Source: a virus. From it: a stretch of 64,000 nt of DNA. A model generated the notes under the pieces. It was not told the DNA's origin, made no database searches, and was given only the letters and a program-made list of their open reading frames with translations. The first letter of the stretch is position 1. Every line of letters begins with the position of its first letter. Positions 52,147 through 59,411 of this stretch are shown here, one piece after another. The stretch lies in the IMG/VR virus record IMGVR_UViG_3300045921_000191, positions 46,656 through 110,655 of that record; one strand, written 5' to 3'. Made by a program: the position numbers and the translations under genes.

Positions 52147-52536
52147 ATGTTGATTACCAAGAAAACCCACTATGCTCTAATCGCCCTGATAGATGTATGT
52201 CATCACTCTGGAGATCCAGTTAGCACTGCAAAGATTGCGGAACGACAAAACCTACCTAAAGCATTTCTTGATCAAATTTTCAACGTGCTAAAAAAGTCTA
52301 AAATCGTCCAAGTACAAAGAGGCCCAGGCGGAGGATACACGCTGTCTGATAAACCTGAAAACATTAGAGTTGAAGATATAATCTCGGCAATTGGCGATTT
52401 TGAGATATCAGTAGAAGCTGTTGGAAGTTCCCCAGAAGCTAAACGAGTAAACGAATACGTAAGGCTTTTGAACGACAAGGTTTGGAATTATTTCTCTATC
52501 TCTTTGAGAGATTTAGCGGAAGGAAAATATGACTAA
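52147..52536 (+). CDS. Rrf2-family transcription regulator
   Basis: 129 aa from the ATG at 52147, directly after the recombinase stop. Classic Rrf2 layout: MLITKKTHYALIALIDVC, helix-turn-helix (STAKIAERQNLPKAFLDQIF), then the wing QRGPGGGYTLSD and a dimerisation helix. The three Fe-S cysteines of IscR are absent around residues 85-105, so it probably lacks a cluster. Rrf2 proteins are usual in bacteria but rare in phages. It may regulate its own operon or host genes. Paired with the recombinase, a lysogeny-type decision is possible but unproven. Confidence 0.85.
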   Translation: MLITKKTHYALIALIDVCHHSGDPVSTAKIAERQNLPKAFLDQIFNVLKKSKIVQVQRGPGGGYTLSDKPENIRVEDIISAIGDFEISVEAVGSSPEAKRVNEYVRLLNDKVWNYFSISLRDLAEGKYD

Positions 52537-52729
52537 CGAAATTAAAACTAGTGAAGAATGGTCTAAAGAGCTTCTTAAAGGTTCTGTTATTTTAGACCCA
52601 GATGGATGGGATAGGCAGAATTATCAATTCTCTTGGTTTGAAGAAAAGATTACTGCTAAAGAGTTTTTACTCAGAGCGTCAAGTTCGACTGGAATGTGGA
52701 CGAAGGAATTCTTAGAAAGGCATTTGTAA
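52529..52729 (+). CDS. Small hypothetical protein
   Basis: 66 aa; the ATG overlaps the Rrf2 gene end by eight bases. It is acidic-polar: TSEEWSKELLKGSVILDPDG, then FSWFEEKITAKEFLLRASSS. TAATG coupling to the next gene. Resembles short phage proteins with a W-x-x-E-L pattern; unknown function. Confidence 0.6.
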   Translation: MTNEIKTSEEWSKELLKGSVILDPDGWDRQNYQFSWFEEKITAKEFLLRASSSTGMWTKEFLERHL

Positions 52730-53043
52730 TGAAACATTATAGAGGCTTTTTGTCCATGGAATTCAAAAAAGGAATGGACCGTTTTGAGGTCTTTTTGAAC
52801 GGAAAAGAATACGATGATGGTATTAATCATCTGCGCCAAGGAGATTACCTAACTATTTACAATGTTCAAGATATTCCTAGCAGGAGTGATTTTCCTTTGA
52901 CTATTATATGGGAAGGCAAAATTACACAAGATACTTTTTTACAAAAACGTTATCAAATGAGTACCGTTCCAACAGGTATAGATTTTCATAAATATCTTAA
53001 CTTTGTTAGTGCAGGACATTTGGCCGTGTTATCGAGACCTTAA
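52729..53043 (+). CDS. Hypothetical protein
   Basis: 104 aa from the ATG at 52729 (AGAAAGG upstream). Beta-like: FEVFLNGKEYDDGINHLRQG, then YLTIYNVQDIPSRSDFPLTI. Coupled by TAATG at both ends. No recognised family; the fold may be a small beta barrel. Confidence 0.6.
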   Translation: MKHYRGFLSMEFKKGMDRFEVFLNGKEYDDGINHLRQGDYLTIYNVQDIPSRSDFPLTIIWEGKITQDTFLQKRYQMSTVPTGIDFHKYLNFVSAGHLAVLSRP

Positions 53044-53249
53044 TGATTCCTCTAGAATTAAAACCAATTTTGATACTAATGATTGGAATGTTGACATTAA
53101 GCGTGATTTTAAGTATTGTATTCTCTAAGGCGACTAATACGCCTAGAAAGGACGACTGTCCTCCGCATGAATGGAAGTATGAGGTAAATCATCTCATTTG
53201 CCAAAAGTGCAGGATGCCAGCAGGGTATCCAAATGACCGAATGGATTAG
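53043..53249 (+). CDS. Small membrane protein with Cys/His cluster
   Basis: 68 aa. One TM segment (ILILMIGMLTLSVILSIVF), then a polar part with DDCPPHEWKYEVNHLICQKC, giving C-x-x-H and H-x-x-x-C-x-x-C arrangements able to bind zinc. The zinc-ribbon tail lies on one side of the membrane. Function unknown; similar TM plus zinc-ribbon proteins occur in phages. Confidence 0.6.
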   Translation: MIPLELKPILILMIGMLTLSVILSIVFSKATNTPRKDDCPPHEWKYEVNHLICQKCRMPAGYPNDRMD

Positions 53250-53379
53250 CTTCTCGGCCTTTTTGCTTTCTTTTATTATTCAAGTAGATTTCTTTCTTTA
53301 TAAAAGAGAAGTTAAACAATTGTTTATAGCGTGGGGACTGACGGCGGTAGCTTGGTCTATTCACCTGTTTGGAGGATAA
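53233..53379 (+). CDS. Two-TM small membrane protein
   Basis: 48 aa, starting MTEWISFSAFLLSFII and ending AVAWSIHLFGG. Two hydrophobic helices are separated by a basic loop (KREVKQLF). It overlaps the upstream gene by 17 bases in another frame and ends one base before the next ATG. The size and layout resemble small phage membrane proteins (anti-holin or exclusion types), but no identity is claimed. Confidence 0.6.
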   Translation: MTEWISFSAFLLSFIIQVDFFLYKREVKQLFIAWGLTAVAWSIHLFGG

Positions 53380-53595
53380 ATGTCAAATTCAACCACTAAA
53401 ACCATTTCTATGTCGTATTCAGAATACGAGGCTGATTTGAGTAAGTCAAATCTTGAAGGATACAGCCAAGCTATGTCGATCGTTCGTCACGTTTTAAACG
53501 GTAAGACGGTTAAGCGCGGCGAAGGCACTACGGATGAGGAATGGGCAATTTGGGCTCAACTTATGGAAAAAGTTAAAAATGAAAAAGATACTTAA
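53380..53595 (+). CDS. Small hypothetical protein
   Basis: 71 aa. Polar: SMSYSEYEADLSKSNLEGYS, then SIVRHVLNGKTVKRGEGTTD. GGAGG lies seven to nine bases upstream of the ATG. It overlaps the following membrane gene by 17 bases. Not recognised. Confidence 0.6.
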   Translation: MSNSTTKTISMSYSEYEADLSKSNLEGYSQAMSIVRHVLNGKTVKRGEGTTDEEWAIWAQLMEKVKNEKDT

Positions 53596-53812
53596 TTTAG
53601 CCTGGTTGATTTTATCTAGAAGTGCTGTAATTGCGGCTTTTGTTATAACTTCAACTTTAGTAGGCTGGAACAAAGGACACGATACTGGATATGTTCATGC
53701 AATGGCTGATGTAACACTTGGTCAAGTAAACGCAGAACAATTTATGATTGATTATTGGATAGGAATTGGTCGTCTTGATCCGACCAAGTTTAACAGAAAG
53801 AAGATTAAGTGA
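53579..53812 (+). CDS. Small membrane protein
   Basis: 77 aa from the ATG at 53579. It has a basic start and one TM segment (SAVIAAFVITSTLVGW), then a polar domain. The final GTGA overlap couples it to the exonuclease gene. The longer reading from 53534 would overlap the upstream gene and is not used. Function unknown. Confidence 0.55.
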   Translation: MKKILNLAWLILSRSAVIAAFVITSTLVGWNKGHDTGYVHAMADVTLGQVNAEQFMIDYWIGIGRLDPTKFNRKKIK

Positions 53813-54351
53813 AAATTCTTAGCCTGGATCTGGAAATGAATCAACCATCGGGGCGGATTATTCAAATCGGCGCTTGTGTAGGAGATACATTAACAGGGGA
53901 AATTTTAGAAACCTTGTCGGTTCTAGTTGACCCAGGCGAAGAGTTAACGGATTTCATTGTAAATCTTACTGGTATTTATCCAGCTCATATCTCAGAAAAA
54001 GGGGGCACTTTAATGGCCGCCTACGAGAAATTGAAAGAGCTTCATATCAAACATGCTTGTTTTATGAACCCCATCACTTGGGGTGGTGGGGATTCTTACG
54101 AATTAAAACAGCAACTAGTTAGAGACTATCCTGATTGGGATCAAAAATTATGGACTTTTGGCCGACGATGGATAGATGTTAAAACTCTCTGGCACACTCA
54201 GCAAATTGCCATAGAAGGTAAACTGCAAGCTGGCCTTGCCAAAGCTTTAGCTAAGTCTGGCATGCAATTTAAAGGGAGAAGGCATAACGCAAAGGACGAC
54301 GCAATAAACACGTTCTACATGTTCCAATACATGCTAAGAAGATTCAGGTGA
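53809..54351 (+). CDS. DEDDh 3'-5' exonuclease (RNase T/DnaQ-like)
   Basis: 180 aa, GTG start overlapping the upstream TGA. The Exo I motif is LSLDLEMN (D7, E9). Exo II is probably the GGGDSYELKQ block. The Exo III region is RRHNAKDDAINTFYM with the catalytic H and D. This matches the DnaQ-like exonuclease fold; the size resembles oligoribonuclease/RNase T types. It may trim RNA or DNA during infection. A second exonuclease is at 57771-58418. Confidence 0.8.
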   Translation: MKILSLDLEMNQPSGRIIQIGACVGDTLTGEILETLSVLVDPGEELTDFIVNLTGIYPAHISEKGGTLMAAYEKLKELHIKHACFMNPITWGGGDSYELKQQLVRDYPDWDQKLWTFGRRWIDVKTLWHTQQIAIEGKLQAGLAKALAKSGMQFKGRRHNAKDDAINTFYMFQYMLRRFR

Positions 54352-54354
54352 GTC

Positions 54355-54546
54355 TTGCAAAATCCGAAGAAAATATTTTGTTTCAAATTTTACAGACTTC
54401 AACAAGTTGAGGTAGAAGTGTATGCCGAAGACGAGGATCGCGCTAAACAGCGGTTTTTAGAAAGAAAATGGGCGAACAAACCTTTTGAAGTTTACGCTGA
54501 AGAGGAAGAGATTATAGATATTTTAGAAGTGGAGTATTGGAATTAG
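54355..54546 (+). CDS. Small hypothetical protein
   Basis: 63 aa with TTG start; AGGTGA lies a few bases upstream. Sequence: FKFYRLQQVEVEVYAEDEDR, then FLERKWANKPFEVYAEEEEI. Acidic, alternating strands. Resembles short phage proteins of the E-V-E-V-x-A type. No functional assignment. Confidence 0.55.
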   Translation: MQNPKKIFCFKFYRLQQVEVEVYAEDEDRAKQRFLERKWANKPFEVYAEEEEIIDILEVEYWN

Positions 54547-54547
54547 T

Positions 54548-54868
54548 ATGGTAAAAGAATTACCAGAAGCTGTTTTACAAACTTATGCGTTTTGGAGAGA
54601 GACCAGAACTCTAGAAGAATGCTTGACAGAAACTTTAAATGGTGATAAAATAGAAGGGTTTGATCTCGTGTACGATGACTCTTTAGTAGAAGAGGACCTC
54701 GAGACCGAGAAACTGAATTATGCTATGACTTCTATAGAAAAGCTTCACATTTGGACAAAAACCAGAGTTTTGATATGGGAACCCGAGTGGAGATTTTTTC
54801 GCGTATTTCCCAGAAATCCAGATAAAAATAATAAGTTTAAAATAAAGAGGGACGACGGATGGACTTGA
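54548..54868 (+). CDS. Hypothetical protein
   Basis: 106 aa. Acidic, with ETRTLEECLTETLNGDKIEG, then SIEKLHIWTKTRVLIWEPEW and a basic end. A TTGACA-N17-TAAAAT string occurs inside the gene (54623-54651). Family not recognised. Confidence 0.58.
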   Translation: MVKELPEAVLQTYAFWRETRTLEECLTETLNGDKIEGFDLVYDDSLVEEDLETEKLNYAMTSIEKLHIWTKTRVLIWEPEWRFFRVFPRNPDKNNKFKIKRDDGWT

Positions 54869-54975
54869 AAAAGATATTAAACAGCGGACAAGTTCCTAAA
54901 GAAATAGCAAAAGCTGCTATTTTACATGAACATAATATGACTAAGTGCATCACTAAAAGTGAACTTAAAAAGTGA
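54859..54975 (+). CDS. Short basic protein
   Basis: 38 aa: MDLKKILNSGQVPKEIAKAA, then LHEHNMTKCITKSELKK. It overlaps the upstream gene by ten bases; AGAGG lies upstream of the ATG. The TGA at 54973 is also the start overlap (GTGA) of the next gene. Function unknown. Confidence 0.5.
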   Translation: MDLKKILNSGQVPKEIAKAAILHEHNMTKCITKSELKK

Positions 54976-55128
54976 AAGAAAATAGACTTAAATTTAACGG
55001 ATGACGCCGCCAAATTAGTTAGACAGTGGTCCAAGAAACTTCGAGTCTCTGAGGAGAGTATAATTTATGCAGCACCCCTTCAATACATTAAAGAAACCCT
55101 TGGTGGATCTGAAGAAGTTGGATATTGA
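54972..55128 (+). pseudogene. DUF3606-like small protein, 1-base extra in an A run
   Basis: GTG at 54972 overlaps the upstream TGA. As written the frame stops after ten codons. Removing one A from the run at 54979-54982 gives a 51-aa protein: MKEIDLNLTDD, then VRQWSKKLRVSEESIIYAA and a short acidic end. The pattern (D-L-N-L-T, W-S-K-K-L, S-E-E-x-I-x-x-A) resembles DUF3606 as I recall it. Reading through TGA in the other frame would also give the same C-terminal residues, but the GTGA start is the better account. Confidence 0.6.
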
Positions 55129-55243
55129 AACTGTTGAGCAATTCATTGCTCGCGGCGGAAAAGTACAGAAAATAAACAGCAAACCTCCTGCCAAACCTAT
55201 ACCATTTAACTTTATGTTTTCTTGGCGAAAACGTCGTAAATAA
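55067..55243 (+). CDS. Small phage protein with FIARGGKVQKI motif
   Basis: 58 aa; GAGGAG lies about ten bases upstream of the ATG. It ends in a basic tail (FSWRKRRK). The block IETVEQFIARGGKVQKINSK is a recurring pattern of short phage proteins (family knowledge, function unknown). It overlaps the end of the disrupted upstream gene in another frame. Confidence 0.62.
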   Translation: MQHPFNTLKKPLVDLKKLDIETVEQFIARGGKVQKINSKPPAKPIPFNFMFSWRKRRK

Positions 55244-55246
55244 AGC

Positions 55247-55275
55247 TTGACAATTCTAGTAAACTATGTCATGAT
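55247..55275 (+). promoter_or_regulatory. Promoter predicted to give a leaderless transcript
   Basis: TTGACA (55247-55252), 17-base spacer, CATGAT (55270-55275), then six bases to the ATG at 55282. An AGGAG is squeezed between -10 and ATG with only one base spacing, so it cannot serve as a normal SD if +1 is at the start codon. Confidence 0.65.
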
Positions 55276-55281
55276 AGGAGC

Positions 55282-55857
55282 ATGGGTAAGATTTTAATAT
55301 ACGAAAAGTATAAACACTTGCTTCTTCCTGCAACTAGGGAAGTTCTTGAAAAATCCTTCGATACTGATAAAGTAGAGCATCGCATAACCCGTGCCACTGT
55401 TAAAAACAGCTCTGTTATGCCGTTTATTGTTCAAGTTAGAGATCGCTTCGAACAAGCCGAAGCTATTCACCGAATTTGCAAAGAACTAGATCATATGGTC
55501 GAAGTCAATGCTTTGGCTGGAGTTTATAAAAACGAGGCATTATTTTATCAGCTTAATCCTCCTGTCACTGAGCAAACTCCAGGTTACGATCTTTGGCGAT
55601 CAAGTTCATACAATCAACATGCCGATGGTAGATTTGTAGGAGCCATGCTGCATGTCTGGGGAGGTAGCTTTTACGAACTACGAGCATTCTACAGTAGTGT
55701 ATTCTGCACTTCTGAAGGTGAGATAGCTCCCTTTCTTCCAAAAATAGCTCAGCCGAAAAAATGCGTTTGTGGGATTGAGGTATTGTACGGTGATAAGTCT
55801 ATTAAACAGATGCACGCGGATTGGTGCCCCTTGAGTGTTTACGAAAGAGGTAGTTGA
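55282..55857 (+). CDS. Hypothetical protein with C-terminal Cys/His motif
   Basis: 191 aa. Residues about 155-184 hold C-x-C, a spacer, H-x-x-x-x-C (KKCVCGIEVLYGDKSIKQMH, then DWCPL), compatible with zinc binding. The rest has RITRATVKNSSVMPFIVQVR and RDRFEQAEAIHRICKELDHM. Unknown family. It is the first gene of the cluster with the nuclease, phosphatase and nucleotidyltransferase. Confidence 0.6.
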   Translation: MGKILIYEKYKHLLLPATREVLEKSFDTDKVEHRITRATVKNSSVMPFIVQVRDRFEQAEAIHRICKELDHMVEVNALAGVYKNEALFYQLNPPVTEQTPGYDLWRSSSYNQHADGRFVGAMLHVWGGSFYELRAFYSSVFCTSEGEIAPFLPKIAQPKKCVCGIEVLYGDKSIKQMHADWCPLSVYERGS

Positions 55858-56454
55858 GTGCTAAAGCTTAGAGTAAAACAAGAACAAATCATTTCCGCTC
55901 GAAAGAGAATGAAAGCCCATCCAGATAACGGTTTATTGAAAACCAACACTAATAACACTCTTAATGGGTATGTTTCAGAAGAAGTACTCCGAGAGTACCT
56001 CAAACAGTTTACTCCAACAGACTTAACTACGCACAGCAAGGCTGCGGTAGTAAATTCGGACTTCCTTTACAAAGGGCTTAAAATCGAGCTTAAGACCAAG
56101 CAATCGAAGTATCTGGAAATCCCAGATCATTGGGACTGCTCTATATGGGCATATCTAAAGCTATACCAAAAACCCGATTACTATATTTTTACGCGTATTT
56201 ACAAAGAGCAAAAGGACTGGATTCTTATTGTGATTGGCTGGATTTCTTCTAAAGACTTTTGGGAACGTTGTGTAGAAGTTAAAAAGGGCTCCTACTTAGC
56301 CAACTCTGACAGTTATGCACGGGACACCTCATACAATGTTTTGGTTAAAGACGTTAATCAGGACTTAAGAGAATTAATGATTGAACTTGACGCCGAAAGT
56401 CAAAAGCGTCAAACTGCAACAAGCGCCACCCGAAAGTTTAGGAGAGAAGCGTGA
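55858..56454 (+). CDS. PD-(D/E)XK-like nuclease candidate
   Basis: 198 aa from GTG at 55858, directly after the upstream stop. The candidate catalytic pattern is VVNSDFLYKGLKIELKTKQS: D68 and the E77-L-K79 pair, a PD-(D/E)XK layout. Residues 85-150 include DHWDCSIWAYLKLYQKPDYY and a beta strand IFTRIYKEQKDWILIVIGWI. The fold match is by eye only. A DNA- or RNA-processing nuclease is likely; the nearby phosphatase fits end processing. Confidence 0.68.
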   Translation: MLKLRVKQEQIISARKRMKAHPDNGLLKTNTNNTLNGYVSEEVLREYLKQFTPTDLTTHSKAAVVNSDFLYKGLKIELKTKQSKYLEIPDHWDCSIWAYLKLYQKPDYYIFTRIYKEQKDWILIVIGWISSKDFWERCVEVKKGSYLANSDSYARDTSYNVLVKDVNQDLRELMIELDAESQKRQTATSATRKFRREA

Positions 56455-56915
56455 AACGTAAAGCAGTCATCTTTGATTTAGACGGTACGCTTTGTAATTA
56501 CAATCACCGTCGTCCATTAATCACTGGATCCAAGAAGGATTGGGATGCATTCCTTTCAGCTTGCGACAAAGACACGCCCAATCGTTGGGCTGTCAAATTG
56601 GTTCAAATGTACTCTTATCCTCCCGCTGGCTATCGAATAATGTTTGTGACTGGCAGAGGCAGGGAATACGAAGAGAAGACTCGCGCCTGGATTTATAGTT
56701 ACCTTGGATGGGGCCGACTTCAGAATCGATATGCTTTATACATGCGTCCTGAAAAAGATTCTCGCCCCGACGACGAAATTAAAAAGGAAATCTATTTACG
56801 AGATATTGAGCCGTTTTTTGACGTTGAAGTGGTAATAGATGATCGAACTAGAGAGGTAAAGATGTGGCGTAGTCTTGGGTTAACTTGCCTACAATGTGAT
56901 GATGGGAATTTTTAA
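56451..56915 (+). CDS. HAD-family 3'-phosphatase, PNKP-like
   Basis: 154 aa, GTG start overlapping the upstream TGA. HAD motif I is FDLDGTL (D9, D11). Motif II is FVTGRGREYE. The last motif is VVIDDRTREVKMWRSLGLTC, as in the phosphatase half of T4 polynucleotide kinase. The kinase half is absent. It removes 3'-phosphates (DNA or RNA ends) in the known family. It overlaps neighbours at both ends, so it is part of a repair-like cluster. Confidence 0.8.
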   Translation: MKRKAVIFDLDGTLCNYNHRRPLITGSKKDWDAFLSACDKDTPNRWAVKLVQMYSYPPAGYRIMFVTGRGREYEEKTRAWIYSYLGWGRLQNRYALYMRPEKDSRPDDEIKKEIYLRDIEPFFDVEVVIDDRTREVKMWRSLGLTCLQCDDGNF

Positions 56916-57425
56916 TGAGAACGATCTTTAAATGTGAGTTTGGATCTGCCATTTATGGTACTTCTACGCCCACTTCAGACAAAAGATTACAAATCGATCT
57001 TTGTTCCTGACCCCTTGGATATAGTGCTTCAACGCGTTCCAAGAAATATCACTAAGAATACTAAAACTGATATTCATGCTAAAAATACCTCTGATGATAT
57101 CGACGATCAGGCTTTATCACTTCAGGAATACCTGCGCCTGCTCACTCAAGGTCAAACTCCAATGCTTGATATGTTGTTTTGTCCAGAAGAGAAAGTCCTC
57201 ATTACATCTCCCGAATGGGAGCGTGTAAAATCTTACCGTCACTCTTTTCTTCATAAAGGCACGTCGGCATTCGTAGGTCATGTTCGTCAGCAAGCCGCCA
57301 AACAAATCAGCATTTACCACCTACAGCATCAGCTTTTACTTCGGATAGTTTGGTCACTGAAATCTATTCCAATGAACTTAAGAAATGGCTTGACATATCT
57401 CATTAAATTAGGTATTTTATATTAA
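56915..57425 (+). pseudogene. Nucleotidyltransferase, disrupted by a 1-base frameshift
   Basis: ATG at 56915 overlaps the upstream TAA. The first 25 codons read MRTIFKCEFG then SAIYGTSTPTSDK, but the next frame holds the remainder (DYKSIFVPDPLDIVLQRVPR). Removing one A from the run at 56991-56994 joins them into one 169-aa reading. The hG-S then D-x-D pattern (G10, S11, D22, D24) is the nucleotidyltransferase active site. The shorter 163-aa reading from GTG 56934 is likely an artefact. After about residue 125 the reading no longer resembles the usual family end, so a second defect is possible. Confidence 0.7.
57390..57418 (+). promoter_or_regulatory. Promoter with predicted near-leaderless start
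   Basis: TTGACA (57390-57395), 17-base spacer, TATTTT (57413-57418). The ATG is at 57426, one base beyond the predicted +1. It overlaps the end of the disrupted nucleotidyltransferase. Confidence 0.6.
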
Positions 57426-57764
57426 ATGCTTATTAAACACTCAAAACCCTTTAAAAGACCCAATTACAGCGCTATGTATGTTGTGGAAGTTAATGAACAA
57501 CTAGGCTTTGTTGAAGTTGTGCCTTGGATGACTGAGATAGGGTTTGAGTATGATGACACCTTAGCTTCATTTAAGGGCCGAGTAGAGTGCATAGCTCAAA
57601 GAAAGGTCGTATTGCAATACGATCCTGAATTGGACGAACGGCTAGCAAAATTTTTAGTGGATAATTTTTTTGAAAAAGACGAAACTACTAGGGCTGACAT
57701 TTATGGCCCCGATAGTTGGTATTTGATTGACGGAAAAGACAAACAACCTTTCAAAGAAAAGTAA
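57426..57764 (+). CDS. Hypothetical protein
   Basis: 112 aa. Contains FVEVVPWMTEIGFEYDDTLA, then VVLQYDPELDERLAKFLVDN, and ends basic. The predicted transcript has essentially no leader and no SD. Family not recognised; beta-rich start with a helical end. Confidence 0.6.
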   Translation: MLIKHSKPFKRPNYSAMYVVEVNEQLGFVEVVPWMTEIGFEYDDTLASFKGRVECIAQRKVVLQYDPELDERLAKFLVDNFFEKDETTRADIYGPDSWYLIDGKDKQPFKEK

Positions 57765-57770
57765 GAGTAA

Positions 57771-58418
57771 ATGAAATATCTAGCATTTGATACTGAAACA
57801 GGAGGACTTGATCCTAAAGAGTCATCGTTATTGACTGCCTACTTTGCAATCTTAGATGACAATCTTAATACTATAGATTCCTTGAGTTTGAAAGTGAAAC
57901 CTGATGATGGATTGTTTAAAGCTAATCCAGAAGCTTTGGCTATAAACAAGATCAACTTGGAAGAGCACGATGCGGCAGCCGTGACTTATCAAGAGGCTGG
58001 AGCACAACTTGCTAAGCTAATTGCAAAGCATTCATCTAAATATGATAAGCTAACTCCAATCGCTCACAATATTGAGTTCGATCTTAGCTTCGTTTATGAA
58101 CACTTGCTCAGCAAGAAACTTTGGGAAAACGGAGTATCTTATCGTAAGATTGATACTGCTCAAATTGCTAACTTTTTGAAGTTGGCAGGCTTGCTCGATA
58201 ACAAACAGCAAGTAAATCTTGGAGGCCTTGCAGAGACGTTGGGCGTTCAGTTCTTTGGAGATGGTGCTCACTCTGCTCAGGCGGATGTTGAAGTGATGAT
58301 CGGGGTTCTTGGTCAATTCAAAAAGCTAGTAAATAACGCTCCGAAATTTACGACTCCTGCCCCAATCGTTAACACTGACGGAGTTGCTTCTTCACGATTT
58401 AGAAAGAGGACTATATGA
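57771..58418 (+). CDS. DEDDh 3'-5' exonuclease (DnaQ-like)
   Basis: 215 aa. Exo I is LAFDTETGG (D7, E9). Exo II is PIAHNIEFDLSFVYEHL, and Exo III is GDGAHSAQADVEVMIGV with His and Asp. The fold and spacing match DNA polymerase III epsilon-type exonucleases. The C-terminal 25 residues are a Pro/Thr-rich tail. It is the second exonuclease in the region (see 53809-54351). Probable proofreading or end trimming, inferred. Confidence 0.85.
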   Translation: MKYLAFDTETGGLDPKESSLLTAYFAILDDNLNTIDSLSLKVKPDDGLFKANPEALAINKINLEEHDAAAVTYQEAGAQLAKLIAKHSSKYDKLTPIAHNIEFDLSFVYEHLLSKKLWENGVSYRKIDTAQIANFLKLAGLLDNKQQVNLGGLAETLGVQFFGDGAHSAQADVEVMIGVLGQFKKLVNNAPKFTTPAPIVNTDGVASSRFRKRTI

Positions 58419-58651
58419 ACAAGGGTGAATTAGTGGCAATTGCTCCAAGCGGAGCTTTAGTAGTCTTAATCCCAATTTACACCAGAAATATAGCAGAAGA
58501 ACTGTGCGTAAAGGAAGGTTACAGTTTTCATTTAATCACGACCGAAGAATCTCCTGTGGGTTATATTTTAGATTGGGAAGAGACAGGCGATCAGTGTCGT
58601 ATTTTTGGTAAAGACATTCTTGATAGCTTGGAAGTGTTGGGCGAACTGTGA
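58415..58651 (+). CDS. Small beta protein
   Basis: 78 aa, ATGA-coupled to the exonuclease. Hydrophobic strands (VAIAPSGALVVLIPIYTRNI), then SPVGYILDWEETGDQCRIFG. Not recognised; small beta-barrel-like impression. Confidence 0.58.
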   Translation: MNKGELVAIAPSGALVVLIPIYTRNIAEELCVKEGYSFHLITTEESPVGYILDWEETGDQCRIFGKDILDSLEVLGEL

Positions 58652-58826
58652 AAAACTCATTTACGAAAAAACGGCTATCCTGGGGCACCTTAAAATCTTG
58701 CTCAAAATAAGATCTCAGTGGGATTTTGGAGTAGCGTGGGATATGACTGAGGAAGTATTAATAAAAACTTTGAAGAGATTTCTTCAAGTTAATTGGATCG
58801 TTTGCGATCCTGATTTGGAGGAATAA
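58648..58826 (+). pseudogene. Small gene with a 1-base deletion in an A run
   Basis: GTG at 58648 overlaps the upstream TGA (GTGA). As written, the frame ends after 20 codons. Adding one A to the run at 58651-58655 gives a continuous 59-aa protein: VKKLIYEKTAILGHLKILLK, then WDFGVAWDMTEEVLIKTLKR and a stop at 58824-58826 that overlaps the next ATG (TAATG). The exact fit of both boundaries supports a real gene with a broken frame. Function unknown. Confidence 0.6.
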
Positions 58827-59035
58827 TGTGTTTACTTTGCTGGGAAATTCAAAAAGAGAGAATGAACATTAGGGAAGTGGCTCGCGCATTTCGTGAGATG
58901 GTAATTCCTAAAGAACACGAAGACGAGGTTTATTACCACATCGAACGGTCGTATGGAGTAGAGGAGATAGCAAACGAGCTATTTCAAATAGACGCAGAAG
59001 AGGAAAAAAGTAAAAGTGAATCAAGAAATCGCTGA
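58826..59035 (+). CDS. Small phage protein (MCLLCWEI type)
   Basis: 69 aa, starting MCLLCWEIQKERMNIREVAR. The start C-x-x-C-W-E and following helices match a recurring short phage family whose function is unknown. Translationally coupled on both sides. The last 15 residues are charged. Confidence 0.65.
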   Translation: MCLLCWEIQKERMNIREVARAFREMVIPKEHEDEVYYHIERSYGVEEIANELFQIDAEEEKSKSESRNR

Positions 59036-59234
59036 ATTTGTTAAGTTCTTACGTTTGGGGTCCGTATGCCATTCGTGGCGTAGAATTGCCGAATTGGTGG
59101 TAGAGGAATTCCCTGGATATGCAGAATCTCAAGGTTGGCCTAGTGACGCAGCCGCTCATGGAAATCAATTGTTCGGTAAAGATCTCTGTCACGACGCCGC
59201 CGAGTTTTTGGACATAGAGGAACTCAAAGAATAA
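59016..59234 (+). CDS. Small conserved phage protein
   Basis: 72 aa, GTG start overlapping the upstream gene by 20 bases. The pattern W-R-x-I-A, N-Q-x-x-G-x-D-L-C, A-A-x-x-L is seen in SWRRIAELVVEEFPGYAESQ and NQLFGKDLCHDAAEFL. Similar short proteins recur in phages (family knowledge). Function unknown. Confidence 0.62.
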   Translation: MNQEIAEFVKFLRLGSVCHSWRRIAELVVEEFPGYAESQGWPSDAAAHGNQLFGKDLCHDAAEFLDIEELKE

Positions 59235-59255
59235 TAACTAGACCAAGGATTACAA

Positions 59256-59411
59256 ATGGGCAAATTTGATACAAAGACTGGTTTCAAGAAAATGTTAAAA
59301 GAAGCTGATTCTATTGATAAAATGCCTAAAAAGTCTGTACGCAAATGGAAACGCGGAGAAAAGCAAAAAGTTAAGAAGCAGATTATAAAGGATCAAAATG
59401 ATCAAGGCTGA
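59256..59411 (+). CDS. Short basic protein upstream of ThyX
   Basis: 51 aa, starting MGKFDTKTGFKKMLKEADSI, with a Lys-rich helix at the end. AAGGA lies six bases upstream of the ATG. It overlaps the ThyX start by 14 bases. Possibly nucleic-acid binding by composition; unknown. Confidence 0.55.
   Translation: MGKFDTKTGFKKMLKEADSIDKMPKKSVRKWKRGEKQKVKKQIIKDQNDQG

Noticed and set aside
53091-53119. TTGACA-N17-TATTGT inside the TM gene at 53043-53249
   Set aside because: It lies in coding sequence and points at no start codon; probably chance in AT-rich DNA.
54623-54651. TTGACA-N17-TAAAAT inside 54548-54868
   Set aside because: Good promoter match, but no start codon or SD lies near the predicted +1. 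Kept only as a mention within the gene entry.
54973-54975. Read-through of TGA linking the 38-aa gene to the following reading
   Set aside because: A GTG start overlapping this TGA plus one fewer A at 54979-54982 gives a complete protein in the usual coupling style; TGA works as a normal stop elsewhere.
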